This document shows, in pieces, positions 8,067-16,054 of a stretch of DNA of 35,406 nucleotides. The position numbers and the translations under genes were made by a program. This DNA comes from Collinsella aerofaciens (GTDB taxonomy: Bacteria > Actinomycetota > Coriobacteriia > Coriobacteriales > Coriobacteriaceae). The notes under the pieces were generated by a model, which saw only the letters and a program-made list of their open reading frames with translations, searched no databases and was not told the DNA's origin. Numbering within the stretch: the first letter of the stretch is position 1; each line of letters begins with the position of its first letter. The stretch spans positions 1-35,406 of the forward strand of contig NZ_JADNDZ010000015.1 in the NCBI RefSeq assembly GCF_015552075.1, written 5' to 3'.

Positions 8067-8164
8067 GCCTTCTGAGACACCGCACCTTGACGTTCAAACC
8101 GTCGCTCGCGTACCGAAGTACGCTTCGCTCCTCTTTCACGTCAATCTGCGGCACCTCAGAAGGC
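8067..8164 (-). repeat. Large intercistronic hairpin between nanK and nanE
   Basis: Two 27-nt arms (8067-8093 and 8138-8164) match with only five differences. Three of these become G-U pairs on the minus strand but A-C on the plus strand, so it is best folded in the operon mRNA. The 44-nt middle holds its own hairpin GCGTAC-CGAA-GTACGC (8108-8123). No U tract follows. It could be an mRNA processing or stability element, or a member of a dispersed palindromic repeat family. Confidence 0.7.
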
Positions 8165-8181
8165 GCACTTGGTAGCTATGT

Positions 8182-9147
8182 TTATTTCAACGACGCAAGA
8201 AGGTGTTCGGCGGCACCGATGAGCGGAGCATCGCCCTCAAGAGAACCGATGAGGATCGGCGTGTCCTGAAGCGGATCGAGCGCCTGGCTGGCATAGCCCT
8301 CGTGTACCGAATCCTTCCACGTCTGTGAACGCCAATCGGGACCTTGGTGAATCACGCCACCCGAAAGCACGATGACCTCAGGGTCCAGGATGTTAGCGAG
8401 CGAGCCCAAGCTGGCACCCAGCGCAAAGCCGGCGTCATGGATGACCTCAGTCGCCTTTGCGTCGCCCGCGCGGCACAGGTCGTTTACATCGCGACCGACC
8501 GAAGGACGGCTGGGGTCGACGCGGCCAAAGCGCTCGTCGTACATGCGACCAATGGAAGTGCCCGAAGCAACAGACTCAAGATGGCCAGAACGCCCGCAGG
8601 CGCAGGGAATGCCGGCGGCAGCCGAGCACTCGATGTGGCCCATATGACCGGCAGCACCGTGGAAGCCCTGCATCACGCGGCCGTTCTCGACATATGCGCC
8701 GCCGATGCCCGTACCGATGCCCAGACACAAGACGGAGAACTTGCCCTTGCCGACGCCCCAGTGGGCCTCGCCCAGAGCATGAGCCTGCACGTCGCCCACC
8801 ACGGCAACGGGAAGACCAAGGTCCTCGCGCAGACGCGGCCCCAACTGAACGCCAGACCAGCCGGGCATGATCTCGTTGGCGTAGGCGATGGCGCCCGTCT
8901 TGGGGTCGACGACACCGGCGGCGCCAATACCGATACCGAGGACCTCGACATCGGGGTTCGCCTCGAGAGCAGCCTTGATGGACGCCTCGATGCGCTGGAA
9001 AACTGCCTCGCCGCCTTCTTGGGCCTCGGTGGGAACCTCGGCTTCAAAGACCGGATGGGGCACGCCGCCATCAGCCGGATACTCCATAATGGCAGTCGCA
9101 ATCTTGGTGCCGCCGATATCGACGGAGCAAACGTACTTGTTCTCCAT
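8182..9147 (-). CDS. nanK: ROK-family sugar kinase, probable N-acetylmannosamine kinase NanK
   Basis: Predicted to phosphorylate ManNAc with ATP to ManNAc-6-phosphate. The 321 residues show the ROK/ASKHA pattern: DIGGTKIATAI phosphate-1 motif at residues 9-19, GIGAAGVVD, GDVQAHALGE containing the putative catalytic Asp, LGIGTGIGGA phosphate-2 motif, and the structural zinc motif GHIE...CACGRSGHLE, with His in the last of the usual Cys positions. ROK kinases cannot be told apart reliably by motif. The ManNAc call rests on its place between nanA and nanE. ATG 9147 has AAGGAG 6 nt upstream and gives a better N-terminus than an upstream in-frame ATG at 9174. It is flanked on both sides by large hairpins. 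Confidence 0.85.
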   Translation of the reverse strand: MENKYVCSVDIGGTKIATAIMEYPADGGVPHPVFEAEVPTEAQEGGEAVFQRIEASIKAALEANPDVEVLGIGIGAAGVVDPKTGAIAYANEIMPGWSGVQLGPRLREDLGLPVAVVGDVQAHALGEAHWGVGKGKFSVLCLGIGTGIGGAYVENGRVMQGFHGAAGHMGHIECSAAAGIPCACGRSGHLESVASGTSIGRMYDERFGRVDPSRPSVGRDVNDLCRAGDAKATEVIHDAGFALGASLGSLANILDPEVIVLSGGVIHQGPDWRSQTWKDSVHEGYASQALDPLQDTPILIGSLEGDAPLIGAAEHLLASLK

Positions 9148-9221
9148 GTCGCTCTCCTTAGGAGATATAAACAACTACAGGAAATGCGCCGTCAGGCTAG
9201 CCGTCACAGCGCGGTAAAGGT

Positions 9222-9316
9222 TTTCCAGGTGCCCGAGATCGCCGAGAAGCCGTGTGGCCATTGACCTAATGGGTCATGGCCGCACGGTTGAACGGCGAGG
9301 TCGGGTGCCTGGGAAA
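9222..9316. repeat. About 95-nt imperfect palindrome between nanA and nanK
   Basis: Arms of about 45 nt meet at a 4-5 nt loop around 9267-9271. Paired blocks include CCAGG, CCCGA, CGCCG, CCGTG, GGCCAT and GACC. Four of the imperfect pairs are G-U on the plus strand but A-C mismatches on the minus strand, so the fold is better on the strand opposite to the operon. It begins 4 nt after the nanA stop. No U tract follows on either strand. Confidence 0.72.
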
Positions 9317-9319
9317 GCT

Positions 9320-10240
9320 TTAAAGGAGGCCGTTGTCCTGGAGGACCTTCTTAATCGCCTCGACGTTCTCACCGGTCATGGCCTTCACCGGGCGCGGCAT
9401 GGTCGGGCTGTCGAAGATGCCCATGAGGTTCATAGCGGTCTTGAAGGCGCCGACGCCACCGGCATAGCCCTGGACGCCCGAGGTGACATCCCAGATGTGG
9501 GAGATCTCATTGAGACGATCCTGCTCGGCCTTGACGGTAGCCCAGTCACCAGCCTGAGCGGCCTTCCACTGACGCACGTAGCCCTCGGGCTCAACGTTGG
9601 CGAGACCCGGGACGGAACCGTCAGCGCCGCCGAGATAGGCGCCGTCGACAACAACCTCGTGACCGGTGAGGATGCTCATCGGATGGCCGTTCTTCTCGTT
9701 CTCCTGAACGAGGTAGCGGAACGAGATGTCATCACCCGAGGAATCCTTGACGCCGGCCAGAACGCCCTCGGCGCCGAGCTTGGCAAGGAGCTTCCAGGGG
9801 AGCTTGGTGTGAACGCAGACGGGAATGTCATAGGCAAAGATGGGCAGGTCGAGCTCCTCGTGCAGGATGCGGAAGTGCTCCTCGACCTCGGTCATGCCCT
9901 GCAGGGCATAGAACGGGCAGGTGGCGACGAGGGCATCGGCGCCCAGCTCCTGGGCGACCTTGCCGTGCTCGATCATGCGCTCGGTCTCGGTATCGATGAT
10001 GCCGACCAGAACAGGCACACGGTGGTCGACGATACGAACGGCCTCGGCGATAATCTGGCGACGGCGCTCGTCGGTGGAGAAGACGACCTCGCCCGAGGAT
10101 CCCAAGAAGAACAGGCCATCGACGCCGGCGTCGATCATGCGGTTGATGCTGCGCTCAAAGGAGGCAACGTCGAGCTGGTGATCTTCGGTATCGGGAACAA
10201 CGACGGGAGGGATAACGCCGGTGAATTTCTGAGTTGCCAC
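9320..10240 (-). CDS. nanA: DapA/NanA-family aldolase, probable N-acetylneuraminate lyase
   Basis: Predicted to cleave Neu5Ac to ManNAc and pyruvate through a Schiff base. The 306-residue TIM barrel has FTGVIPPVVVP, the pyruvate-binding GSSGE near residue 50, FAYDIP with the catalytic Tyr, and GVKDSSGD with the Schiff-base Lys. GSSGE and YDIP differ slightly from the textbook GSTGE and YNIP of Neu5Ac lyases, so related substrates (2-keto-3-deoxy sugar acids) are not excluded by sequence. The neighbouring nanK and nanE make the lyase role likely. Start is GTG 10240 with AAGGAG 6 nt upstream. An in-frame upstream ATG at 10324 would overlap the previous gene and add 28 unlikely residues. Confidence 0.85.
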   Translation of the reverse strand: MATQKFTGVIPPVVVPDTEDHQLDVASFERSINRMIDAGVDGLFFLGSSGEVVFSTDERRRQIIAEAVRIVDHRVPVLVGIIDTETERMIEHGKVAQELGADALVATCPFYALQGMTEVEEHFRILHEELDLPIFAYDIPVCVHTKLPWKLLAKLGAEGVLAGVKDSSGDDISFRYLVQENEKNGHPMSILTGHEVVVDGAYLGGADGSVPGLANVEPEGYVRQWKAAQAGDWATVKAEQDRLNEISHIWDVTSGVQGYAGGVGAFKTAMNLMGIFDSPTMPRPVKAMTGENVEAIKKVLQDNGLL

Positions 10241-10308
10241 AAGAATCTCCTTAGCTGTCTGGCGGGCGACCCTATGCCACCCACTCTTGTTGGCAGTGTC
10301 CAGGCCGT

Positions 10309-11160
10309 CTAGGCCAAAGAACACGGATAGAACGTTTGGTTAAAGAAGTCGACGACTTCGTTTTCGAACGCGTTAATACGCTCATGAGCGTATTTGGCAT
10401 AGATGATATGCCTCCGGTCACACTCAAGACCGTTGAATACGGCAAACTGACCCTTGGGGTCGCTCACGGTATCCATGAGCGACGTGCCCATGAGCACCGA
10501 TCCGCGCACCCGAGACGACAGAGCCTCGAGGCCACCGGGAATTGGATTGGCAACCGCCGTGCAGGCAAGTCCGCGCTCGTCCAGAGCAGAAACCGCCAGC
10601 GCGACACCGCCGCCAAGACCCTCGCCCCATGCAAAAATGCGATCGGGATCCATGCCATCAAGATTGCGCGCGACCTTCGCCAACGCGCAGCCCCAACGGA
10701 CGCGCTTGACAAAAGCGGGCGAAGCAATCCCCCACTGCAGGTCGTCCGCACCAGCAACATCGTCATCCAGCGCGAGAACGGCATACCCCATGGCGGCAAA
10801 TCTCGTCATGTGATGCCATCCACGCACGGGTCGATCGATGTCGTGAAACATCAGACAGAGCGGCACAAACTCGGATGCCCGGGCATGGCCTAAGGGCTCA
10901 ATCAAACGACCGTGTACGACATACCCGCCGAGCTCAATGGAAACCTCGGAGTAGCGCGCGCACGGATTGGCGAAATCAATCGCCGTAACAGTCAGCCCGC
11001 AAACCTCAAGGTCCGAAGCGGCTGTCTCTAATTCGGAAACATCCGCCGAAGCATCGCCGTGCCAACCCCGGAAATCAGAGAGCCTTGACGAAACCGTTCC
11101 AGGCATCTCCGCGAGCCCGGGGACGATCAGCTCGTCGATATTGCTCTCGCACTTAGACAT
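10309..11160 (-). CDS. AXE1-type acetylesterase paralogue lacking the catalytic Ser (probable pseudoenzyme)
   Basis: A 283-residue alpha/beta-hydrolase-like protein clearly related to its upstream neighbour: both share the C-terminal layout FGTG/MGTS...D.V..P..QFAVYN/FNGL.C..R......H. At the nucleophile elbow the neighbour has GASQGG with Ser183, whereas this protein has GEGLGG with Gly181 (codon GGT). The Asp (MDTVSDP) and His (KYAHE) of the triad remain. The HGYPG oxyanion-loop motif of the neighbour reads FHDIDRP here. It is shorter and has diverged strongly, yet has an intact frame, a GGAGG-type site and an 8-nt overlap with the neighbour's end. It may be inactive and act as a partner or binding protein. 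Alternatively it may use another nucleophile. A family call is safe, a function is not. Confidence 0.75.
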   Translation of the reverse strand: MSKCESNIDELIVPGLAEMPGTVSSRLSDFRGWHGDASADVSELETAASDLEVCGLTVTAIDFANPCARYSEVSIELGGYVVHGRLIEPLGHARASEFVPLCLMFHDIDRPVRGWHHMTRFAAMGYAVLALDDDVAGADDLQWGIASPAFVKRVRWGCALAKVARNLDGMDPDRIFAWGEGLGGGVALAVSALDERGLACTAVANPIPGGLEALSSRVRGSVLMGTSLMDTVSDPKGQFAVFNGLECDRRHIIYAKYAHERINAFENEVVDFFNQTFYPCSLA

Positions 11161-12130
11161 GAGCCTCCCCTCCCTCGCAGAAAAACGGAATGATCAGATC
11201 GTCAAAGTCCTGAATCTCCTCGTGGCCAAAGCCCTCAAAGAACTCGCGTCGCTTCTCACAGGCCAGATTGTTGTAGACCGCAAACTGCGTCGCCGGCGGA
11301 CAGACGATATCGGCTGTGCCCGTGCCAAACAGCACGGGGCATTTGACCATGGGGGCAAAGTTCTTGGAATCGAAGTACGCCAGTTTGGCATAGGCCTCCT
11401 CAATACGAGTCGAGTCCTCGTCAAACCAACGCGACCAATAACGCAGGCCTTCATAAGCGATATCGTCGGCATCCAGATCCCAAACAAGGCGGAAATCCGA
11501 CAGGAAGGGATAGAGGATGGCAGCGCGATTGATAAGCTCACTATTAAGCGCGCAGGTCGCAATGCCCAAACCGCCGCCCTGCGATGCGCCGTTCACAAAT
11601 ACGCGGGAAAGATCGATGCCCTCGAGCTCGCGAACAATACGGCACAGAATGCGGATATCCTGGTGCAAGCGGACATAGTAAAGATTGGCCGGGTCGCCGT
11701 CGATACCGGCGACGATATGCCCAGCAACCGTCGTGCCTTCAAATCCACCAATATCCTCGGAGGGGCCACCCTGGCCAGGACAATCGAGAGCGATGAGTGC
11801 CATGCCCATGCCCGCAAACGACGCCTGCTCGAACCAGCTGCGGCTTGCACCCGGATAGCCGTGGAACTGTAGCACCAGCGGCACGGGCTCGTCCGAAACC
11901 GGCTGGAGATACTTGGCATGCAGGCGTGCACCGCACATGCCGGTATACCAGAGGTCGAAAAACCGACAGGTCGCGGAATCCGCAACCGAAGCCGCCTCAA
12001 TCGCATAGTCGAGCTCGACGGCGTCGGCCTCGGCCATGCGGTCCTTCCAAAAGAGATCGAAATCCGATGGACGGGGCATAGCGCCACGATATTCACCAAA
12101 TTGCTGTTGTAGCTCCTGAGCACTTGGCAT
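11153..12130 (-). CDS. AXE1/cephalosporin-C deacetylase-family acetylesterase, possible sialate O-acetylesterase
   Basis: A 325-residue cytoplasmic alpha/beta hydrolase. Visible are LQFHGYPGASRSW (oxyanion region), the nucleophile elbow VNGASQGGGLG with Ser183, a late Asp in GTADIVCPP, and the His in EGFGHEE. This is the acetyl xylan esterase / cephalosporin C deacetylase family (PF05448). A member of this family lies in the Streptococcus pneumoniae sialic acid locus and was described as removing O-acetyl groups from sialic acid. By context this protein would de-O-acetylate imported sialic acids. ATG 12130 is chosen: the nearest purine-rich site (AAAGG) is 15 nt away, which is long, and a TTG at 12145 is the alternative. 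A perfect 10-bp hairpin lies upstream. Confidence 0.85.
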   Translation of the reverse strand: MPSAQELQQQFGEYRGAMPRPSDFDLFWKDRMAEADAVELDYAIEAASVADSATCRFFDLWYTGMCGARLHAKYLQPVSDEPVPLVLQFHGYPGASRSWFEQASFAGMGMALIALDCPGQGGPSEDIGGFEGTTVAGHIVAGIDGDPANLYYVRLHQDIRILCRIVRELEGIDLSRVFVNGASQGGGLGIATCALNSELINRAAILYPFLSDFRLVWDLDADDIAYEGLRYWSRWFDEDSTRIEEAYAKLAYFDSKNFAPMVKCPVLFGTGTADIVCPPATQFAVYNNLACEKRREFFEGFGHEEIQDFDDLIIPFFCEGGEAHV

Positions 12131-12166
12131 GGCTCGTGAACCCAACCTTTCGAAATCGCAACGGAG

Positions 12167-12194
12167 GTGCGCCCGGCAAGGGAACCGGGCGCAC
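12167..12194 (-). other. Perfect 10-bp intercistronic hairpin between ATPase and esterase genes
   Basis: GTGCGCCCGG (12167-12176) and CCGGGCGCAC (12185-12194) form a GC-rich stem with an 8-nt loop, 16 nt after the ATPase gene stop. No U tract follows, so it is more likely an mRNA stability or 3'-decay barrier that separates transporter from catabolic expression than a full terminator. Confidence 0.65.
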
Positions 12195-12210
12195 GGGAGG
12201 GAAAGCGAGG

Positions 12211-13038
12211 CTACTCGCCGAGCTTGGGATGCAGCAGCGACGGCGCAGCGCCGAGCAGCATCTTGGTGTAGGGGTCCTGAGGGTGCTGGAAGACCTGCTT
12301 GGCCTCGCCCTGCTCGACGATCTTGCCGCCATTCATAACGATGATGTCGTCAGAGATATAGCGGACCGTCTGGATGTCATGGCTGATAAACACCATGGCC
12401 AGGCCGAGCTCCTTCTTAAGGTCGGTCAGCAGGTTCAGAATCTGCGCGCGGACCGAAACGTCCAGAGCCGAGGTGGGCTCGTCGGCGATGATGGCATCGG
12501 GGTTCAGCGACAGGGCGCGCGCAATTGCGACGCGCTGGCGCTGGCCGCCCGAAAGCTGGCCGGGAAGAACCTCGGCGGCGGAGCTGGGCAGACCGGTGAG
12601 CTCCAAGAGCTCCTTGACGCGCTTCTCCTGCTCGGCCTCGGTACCCAGGTTGTGGACGCGCATGGGGTCGAGCAGTTGCTCGCGAACGACCATGCGGGGA
12701 TTGAGCGCCGTGGCCGGGTTCTGAAACACGACCGAGATGACGCGACCCATGTGGCGACGGTCCTCGGCGGTACGTTTGGTAACGTCCTTGCCCTTAAAGT
12801 AGACCTTGCCGCTCGTGGGGGCCTGCAGGCCGCACATGACGTTGGCGGTGGTGGACTTTCCGCAACCGGACTCGCCGACGATGCCGATGGTCTGTCCGGG
12901 CATGAGCTTAATCGTTACACCCTGGACGGCGTGAACCAGGTTGGGGTGCAGAATCGAGCCGGTACGGGTCCTAAAGGTGACGTGGACGTCATCAAGGAAG
13001 ATGATCGGCTCGACGCCGTTGACTGCGGTCTCGCTCAT
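12211..13038 (-). CDS. Peptide/sialic-acid-type ABC transporter, ATP-binding protein (SatD-like)
   Basis: A 275-residue ABC ATPase of the Dpp/Opp F type that would power import together with the fused ATPase upstream. Walker A is GIVGESGCGKSTT near residue 57, the Q-loop is VFQNPATALNP, the signature is LSGGQRQRVAIARAL, Walker B is AIIADEPTSALD, and the H-loop is FISHD. It ends shortly after YTKMLLGAAPSLLHPKLGE, so it lacks the Cys-containing C-terminal extension found in many Opp ATPases. ATG 13038 abuts the stop of the previous gene and has GGAGG 8 nt upstream. The substrate cannot be read from the ATPase. The sialic acid assignment is by operon context. Confidence 0.92.
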   Translation of the reverse strand: MSETAVNGVEPIIFLDDVHVTFRTRTGSILHPNLVHAVQGVTIKLMPGQTIGIVGESGCGKSTTANVMCGLQAPTSGKVYFKGKDVTKRTAEDRRHMGRVISVVFQNPATALNPRMVVREQLLDPMRVHNLGTEAEQEKRVKELLELTGLPSSAAEVLPGQLSGGQRQRVAIARALSLNPDAIIADEPTSALDVSVRAQILNLLTDLKKELGLAMVFISHDIQTVRYISDDIIVMNGGKIVEQGEAKQVFQHPQDPYTKMLLGAAPSLLHPKLGE

Positions 13039-15054
13039 CTACATCACCTCCGCGTGAGGGGTCAAACCATTTGCCTTGAGCACCTCGTCGGGGAGCTCGG
13101 AATAGAAGTGCTCGGTGCCGGGCACGCGCTTGAAGACCGGACGGGTGTCCAGGCCAATGCGCGGATGGCTCGAGCGGGGTGCGAAGCGATCGCCCTTGGG
13201 GAAATCGCGCGGGCTCGGAACGGCGCCGGGCACCTGGTGCAGGCGGCCCGAACCGCTCTCGATGGACAGGACGGAACCCAGAAGGCCGCGGGTGTACTCG
13301 TGAATCGGGTTGGTGAGCAGCTCCTTGGTGGGCGCCTGCTCGATAACCTGGCCGGCGTACATAACCGTGATGTTATGAGCGACCTCGGCGACCAGTGCCA
13401 GGTCGTGCGAAACGAAGATCATGGCAAAGCCGAGCTTGGCCTGAAGATCGTTAAGCAGCTTGATGACCTGCTTCTGGACGGTAACGTCCAGAGCGGTCGT
13501 GGGCTCGTCGCAGATGACCAGTTTGGGGTCGCGGGTAAGGGCCATAGCGATCAGAACGCGCTGACGCTGACCACCGGAAAGCTCATGCGGATAGCTCTCG
13601 AGCGTACGCTTGGGGTCGAGGCCCACGAGCTCCAGGAGCTCCTCGGCGCTACGGGTACCGCCGCGCTTGGTGAGCTGCTTCATCTGGGCGGAAATGAGCA
13701 TGGAGGGGTTGAGCGAGGACAGGGCGTCCTGATAGACCATGGCGATATCGGTACCGCGCAGGCCGAACCACTCCTTCTTGCTCATCTTGAGCAGGTCGCG
13801 GCCCTCCCAGAGAACCTCACCGGAAAGATGCTCGTCATCGTCGGTCAGGCCCATGATGGCCAGCGTGGTGATGGACTTACCGCAGCCGGACTCACCGACC
13901 AGGCCCATGGTCTGGCCAGGACGGACATCAAAGTTGACATGATCGACGACGTTGATATCACCGTGGTGCTCAAACTGGATGCAGAAATCACGGACCGAAA
14001 GGATCGGCTCAACGGACTCATCGGGCACATGGCGGTCGTTACGCTTGAGCTCGACATCGCGCAGGGCGCCAAGACGGGCGGACAGGGACTGAGCCTGCTC
14101 CTTGTAAGCGCGAACGGGGTCGGAGACCAGCAGGTCGGCCTCGCGGCGCTTGGAGGAATCGGTCGGATCCAGGGCGGCGGAGGGAGCAGCGGCCATGGCG
14201 TCGGTAATGCCCTCGGAGAGGATGTTGAGCGCCAGGCAGGTGATCATGATAGCCAGACCCGGGAACAGCGCCTGCCACCAACGGCCAGCGAGCACGCCAC
14301 CGCGGGCGTCGGCGAGGATGTTGCCCCAGGTAGCGGTGGGCTCCTGGATACCAGCGCCGATAAAGGTCAGCGAGGCCTCGAAGATGATGGCGTCGGCGAC
14401 CAGGGTAACGGTGAAGACCATGATCGGGGCGATGCAGTTACGCAGAACATGCTTGATCAAAATCCACGGAGCCTTGGCGCCGGAAACGATGACCGCGCGG
14501 ACATAGTCCTCGCCGTACTCGGACACGATGTTGGCGCGCACGATACGGGCAATCTGCGGAGTGTACATAAAGCCAATGGCGAAGATGATCGACGGCACGG
14601 AATTGCCCAGGATGGAGACGAAGACGGCAGCGAGGGCGATGCCCGGGATGGACATGATGATGTCCAGGATGCGCATGATCGCCTCGGAAACGGACTTGCG
14701 CGAAACCGCCGCGAGGGCGCCCACGACCGAGCCGCAGACCAGAGCCATGGCAGTAGCACCGAAGCCGATGATCAGCGAGTAACGGCCACCGTAAAGCATA
14801 CGCGACAGGATGTCGCGGCCCTTATCGTCGGTACCGAAGATAAATCCATTGCCGGGAGCCTGGCGAGCAGTGAAAATCTCGACCGGGCTATAGGGGGCAA
14901 GAAGGGGCGCCAGAATCGCGGTCAGGGCGACCAACACCAGCACGACGGCGGCAATCTTAGAAGACAGCGTCATCTTCTTCCAGCCACCGAGCTTGAGCCC
15001 CTTGGAGGCAGCCTTCTCGAGCTGCTCGGTTTGCTTCTCTCGAATCTTTACCAT
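13039..15054 (-). CDS. ABC transporter permease-ATPase fusion (SatC-like)
   Basis: A single 671-residue protein joins a DppC-type permease to a DppD-type ATPase. Residues about 1-290 are membrane domain, with a first segment near residues 35-52, FGTDDKGRDILSRMLYGGRYSL, and the EAA-like loop region YVRAVIVSGAKAPWILIKHV. A linker follows. Residues about 345-610 are an ABC ATPase: GLVGESGCGKSITT, VYQDALSSLNPSM, LSGGQRQRVLIAMAL, LVICDEPTTALDV and FVSHDLALVAEVA. The oligopeptide-type C-terminus (VPGAVPSP...GDRFAPRSSH) has Asp and Ser where many relatives have Cys. Such fusions are known in Sat-type sialic acid transporters. It starts 3 nt after the preceding permease gene. No frameshift is seen, so the fusion is real in this sequence. 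Confidence 0.92.
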   Translation of the reverse strand: MVKIREKQTEQLEKAASKGLKLGGWKKMTLSSKIAAVVLVLVALTAILAPLLAPYSPVEIFTARQAPGNGFIFGTDDKGRDILSRMLYGGRYSLIIGFGATAMALVCGSVVGALAAVSRKSVSEAIMRILDIIMSIPGIALAAVFVSILGNSVPSIIFAIGFMYTPQIARIVRANIVSEYGEDYVRAVIVSGAKAPWILIKHVLRNCIAPIMVFTVTLVADAIIFEASLTFIGAGIQEPTATWGNILADARGGVLAGRWWQALFPGLAIMITCLALNILSEGITDAMAAAPSAALDPTDSSKRREADLLVSDPVRAYKEQAQSLSARLGALRDVELKRNDRHVPDESVEPILSVRDFCIQFEHHGDINVVDHVNFDVRPGQTMGLVGESGCGKSITTLAIMGLTDDDEHLSGEVLWEGRDLLKMSKKEWFGLRGTDIAMVYQDALSSLNPSMLISAQMKQLTKRGGTRSAEELLELVGLDPKRTLESYPHELSGGQRQRVLIAMALTRDPKLVICDEPTTALDVTVQKQVIKLLNDLQAKLGFAMIFVSHDLALVAEVAHNITVMYAGQVIEQAPTKELLTNPIHEYTRGLLGSVLSIESGSGRLHQVPGAVPSPRDFPKGDRFAPRSSHPRIGLDTRPVFKRVPGTEHFYSELPDEVLKANGLTPHAEVM

Positions 15055-15057
15055 AAT

Positions 15058-16014
15058 CTACACCGTCCTGATGCGCGGGTTGATGAGCAGGTAGAGCATG
15101 TCAACCACGATGTTGATGATGATGAAGGCAAGAGCAACGACGATGACGACGCCCTGAACCAGGTTCGCCTCGTTGCCCTGAACGCCCTGCAGAATCGCAG
15201 TACCCATGCCGGGGAGGTTGAAGATGACCTCGATGACGACGGCGCCGCCCATAAGGTAACCGATCTTAAGACCGAGGGTGGTGACCGGGGTGATCAGCGC
15301 GTTGCGCAAAACGTTGATGCCGACGACGACCTTCTCGGGAACGCCGGCGCCACGGGCCATGCGGACGTAGTCCTTGTCGAGCTCCTCAACCATGGCCGTA
15401 CGCACGATACGAGTCATCTGGCCCGTCAGCGGGAATGCCAGAGCGATAGCGGGCATGATCATACGTCCCAGATAGCCAGCCGGGTTGGTGGTGAAGTGAG
15501 GCAGAGCACCGGATGCCGGGAGCACCTTAAGGTAGGAAGAGAACAGCAGAATCAACAGAACGGCAAGCCAGAACGACGGGGTTGCCAAGCCGGCGATGGA
15601 AAAGACGCGGATCACTTGGTCCGGCCATTTATCGCGATACAGTGCCGCGATGACGCCGAGCAAAAACGAGACGACCGCGCCGATGGCAAGACCGATGAAG
15701 GTCAGCTGCATCGTGACGGGCAGGGCCGTGGAGATGCGCTTGGCAACGGAGTTGCGAGCAGCACCATAGGTGCCCATGTCACCATGGATCAGATCGCCCA
15801 TGTAGCGCACGTAGCGCACGGGCCAGGGGTCGTCCAGACCATACTTCTCATGGTACTCGGCAACCGCCTCGGGCGAGGCACCGTCACCCAACGCCGTATA
15901 GGCGGGGTCGGTCTTGGAGAACGACATAAGGAAGAACACCAGGACGGTGACGCCCAATGCCATGATCGGCAGCGCCACGAGACGCCTTCCAATCAAACGT
16001 AGAAAGTTGTTCAC
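15058..16014 (-). CDS. ABC transporter permease, DppB type (SatB-like)
   Basis: A 318-residue membrane protein of the BPD_transp_1 family. It has an N-terminal segment RLVALPIMALGVTVLVFFLMSF, a periplasmic-type region with DPAYTALGDGASPEAVAEYHEKYGLDDPWPVRY that is typical of DppB, several further membrane spans, and the EAA loop DYVRMARGAGVPEKVVV for contact with the ATPase. Start is GTG 16014, giving NNFLRLIGRRLVALP at the N-terminus, with GGAG 5 nt upstream. An in-frame TTG at 16047 is less likely. It forms the membrane pore with the permease half of the fusion protein. It is separated from the binding-protein gene by 155 nt holding two inverted repeats. Confidence 0.92.
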   Translation of the reverse strand: MNNFLRLIGRRLVALPIMALGVTVLVFFLMSFSKTDPAYTALGDGASPEAVAEYHEKYGLDDPWPVRYVRYMGDLIHGDMGTYGAARNSVAKRISTALPVTMQLTFIGLAIGAVVSFLLGVIAALYRDKWPDQVIRVFSIAGLATPSFWLAVLLILLFSSYLKVLPASGALPHFTTNPAGYLGRMIMPAIALAFPLTGQMTRIVRTAMVEELDKDYVRMARGAGVPEKVVVGINVLRNALITPVTTLGLKIGYLMGGAVVIEVIFNLPGMGTAILQGVQGNEANLVQGVVIVVALAFIIINIVVDMLYLLINPRIRTV

Positions 16015-16054
16015 GTTCTCTCCCCTTTCTTTTGTCGGTAGGACCAACTGGTAT

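Noticed and set aside
8041-8154. N-terminal extension of NanE (38 extra codons from ATG 8154)
   Set aside because: The extension is encoded by the large inverted repeat, has no counterpart in the family, and the GAAAGG site fits ATG 8040.
9160-9172. TCTCCTTAGGAGA palindrome around the nanK ribosome binding site as a control element
   Set aside because: The one-base centre cannot form a stable hairpin, and AAGGAG is simply the ribosome site.
12124-16002. Open frame of about 1290 codons on the plus strand opposite the ABC transporter genes
   Set aside because: It runs antisense to four genes with full ABC-transporter motif sets, has no family-like motifs, and reflects high-GC codon use. Similar antisense frames occur opposite uvrA (22418-25039), pgk (2789-4114) and uvrC (18560-20281).
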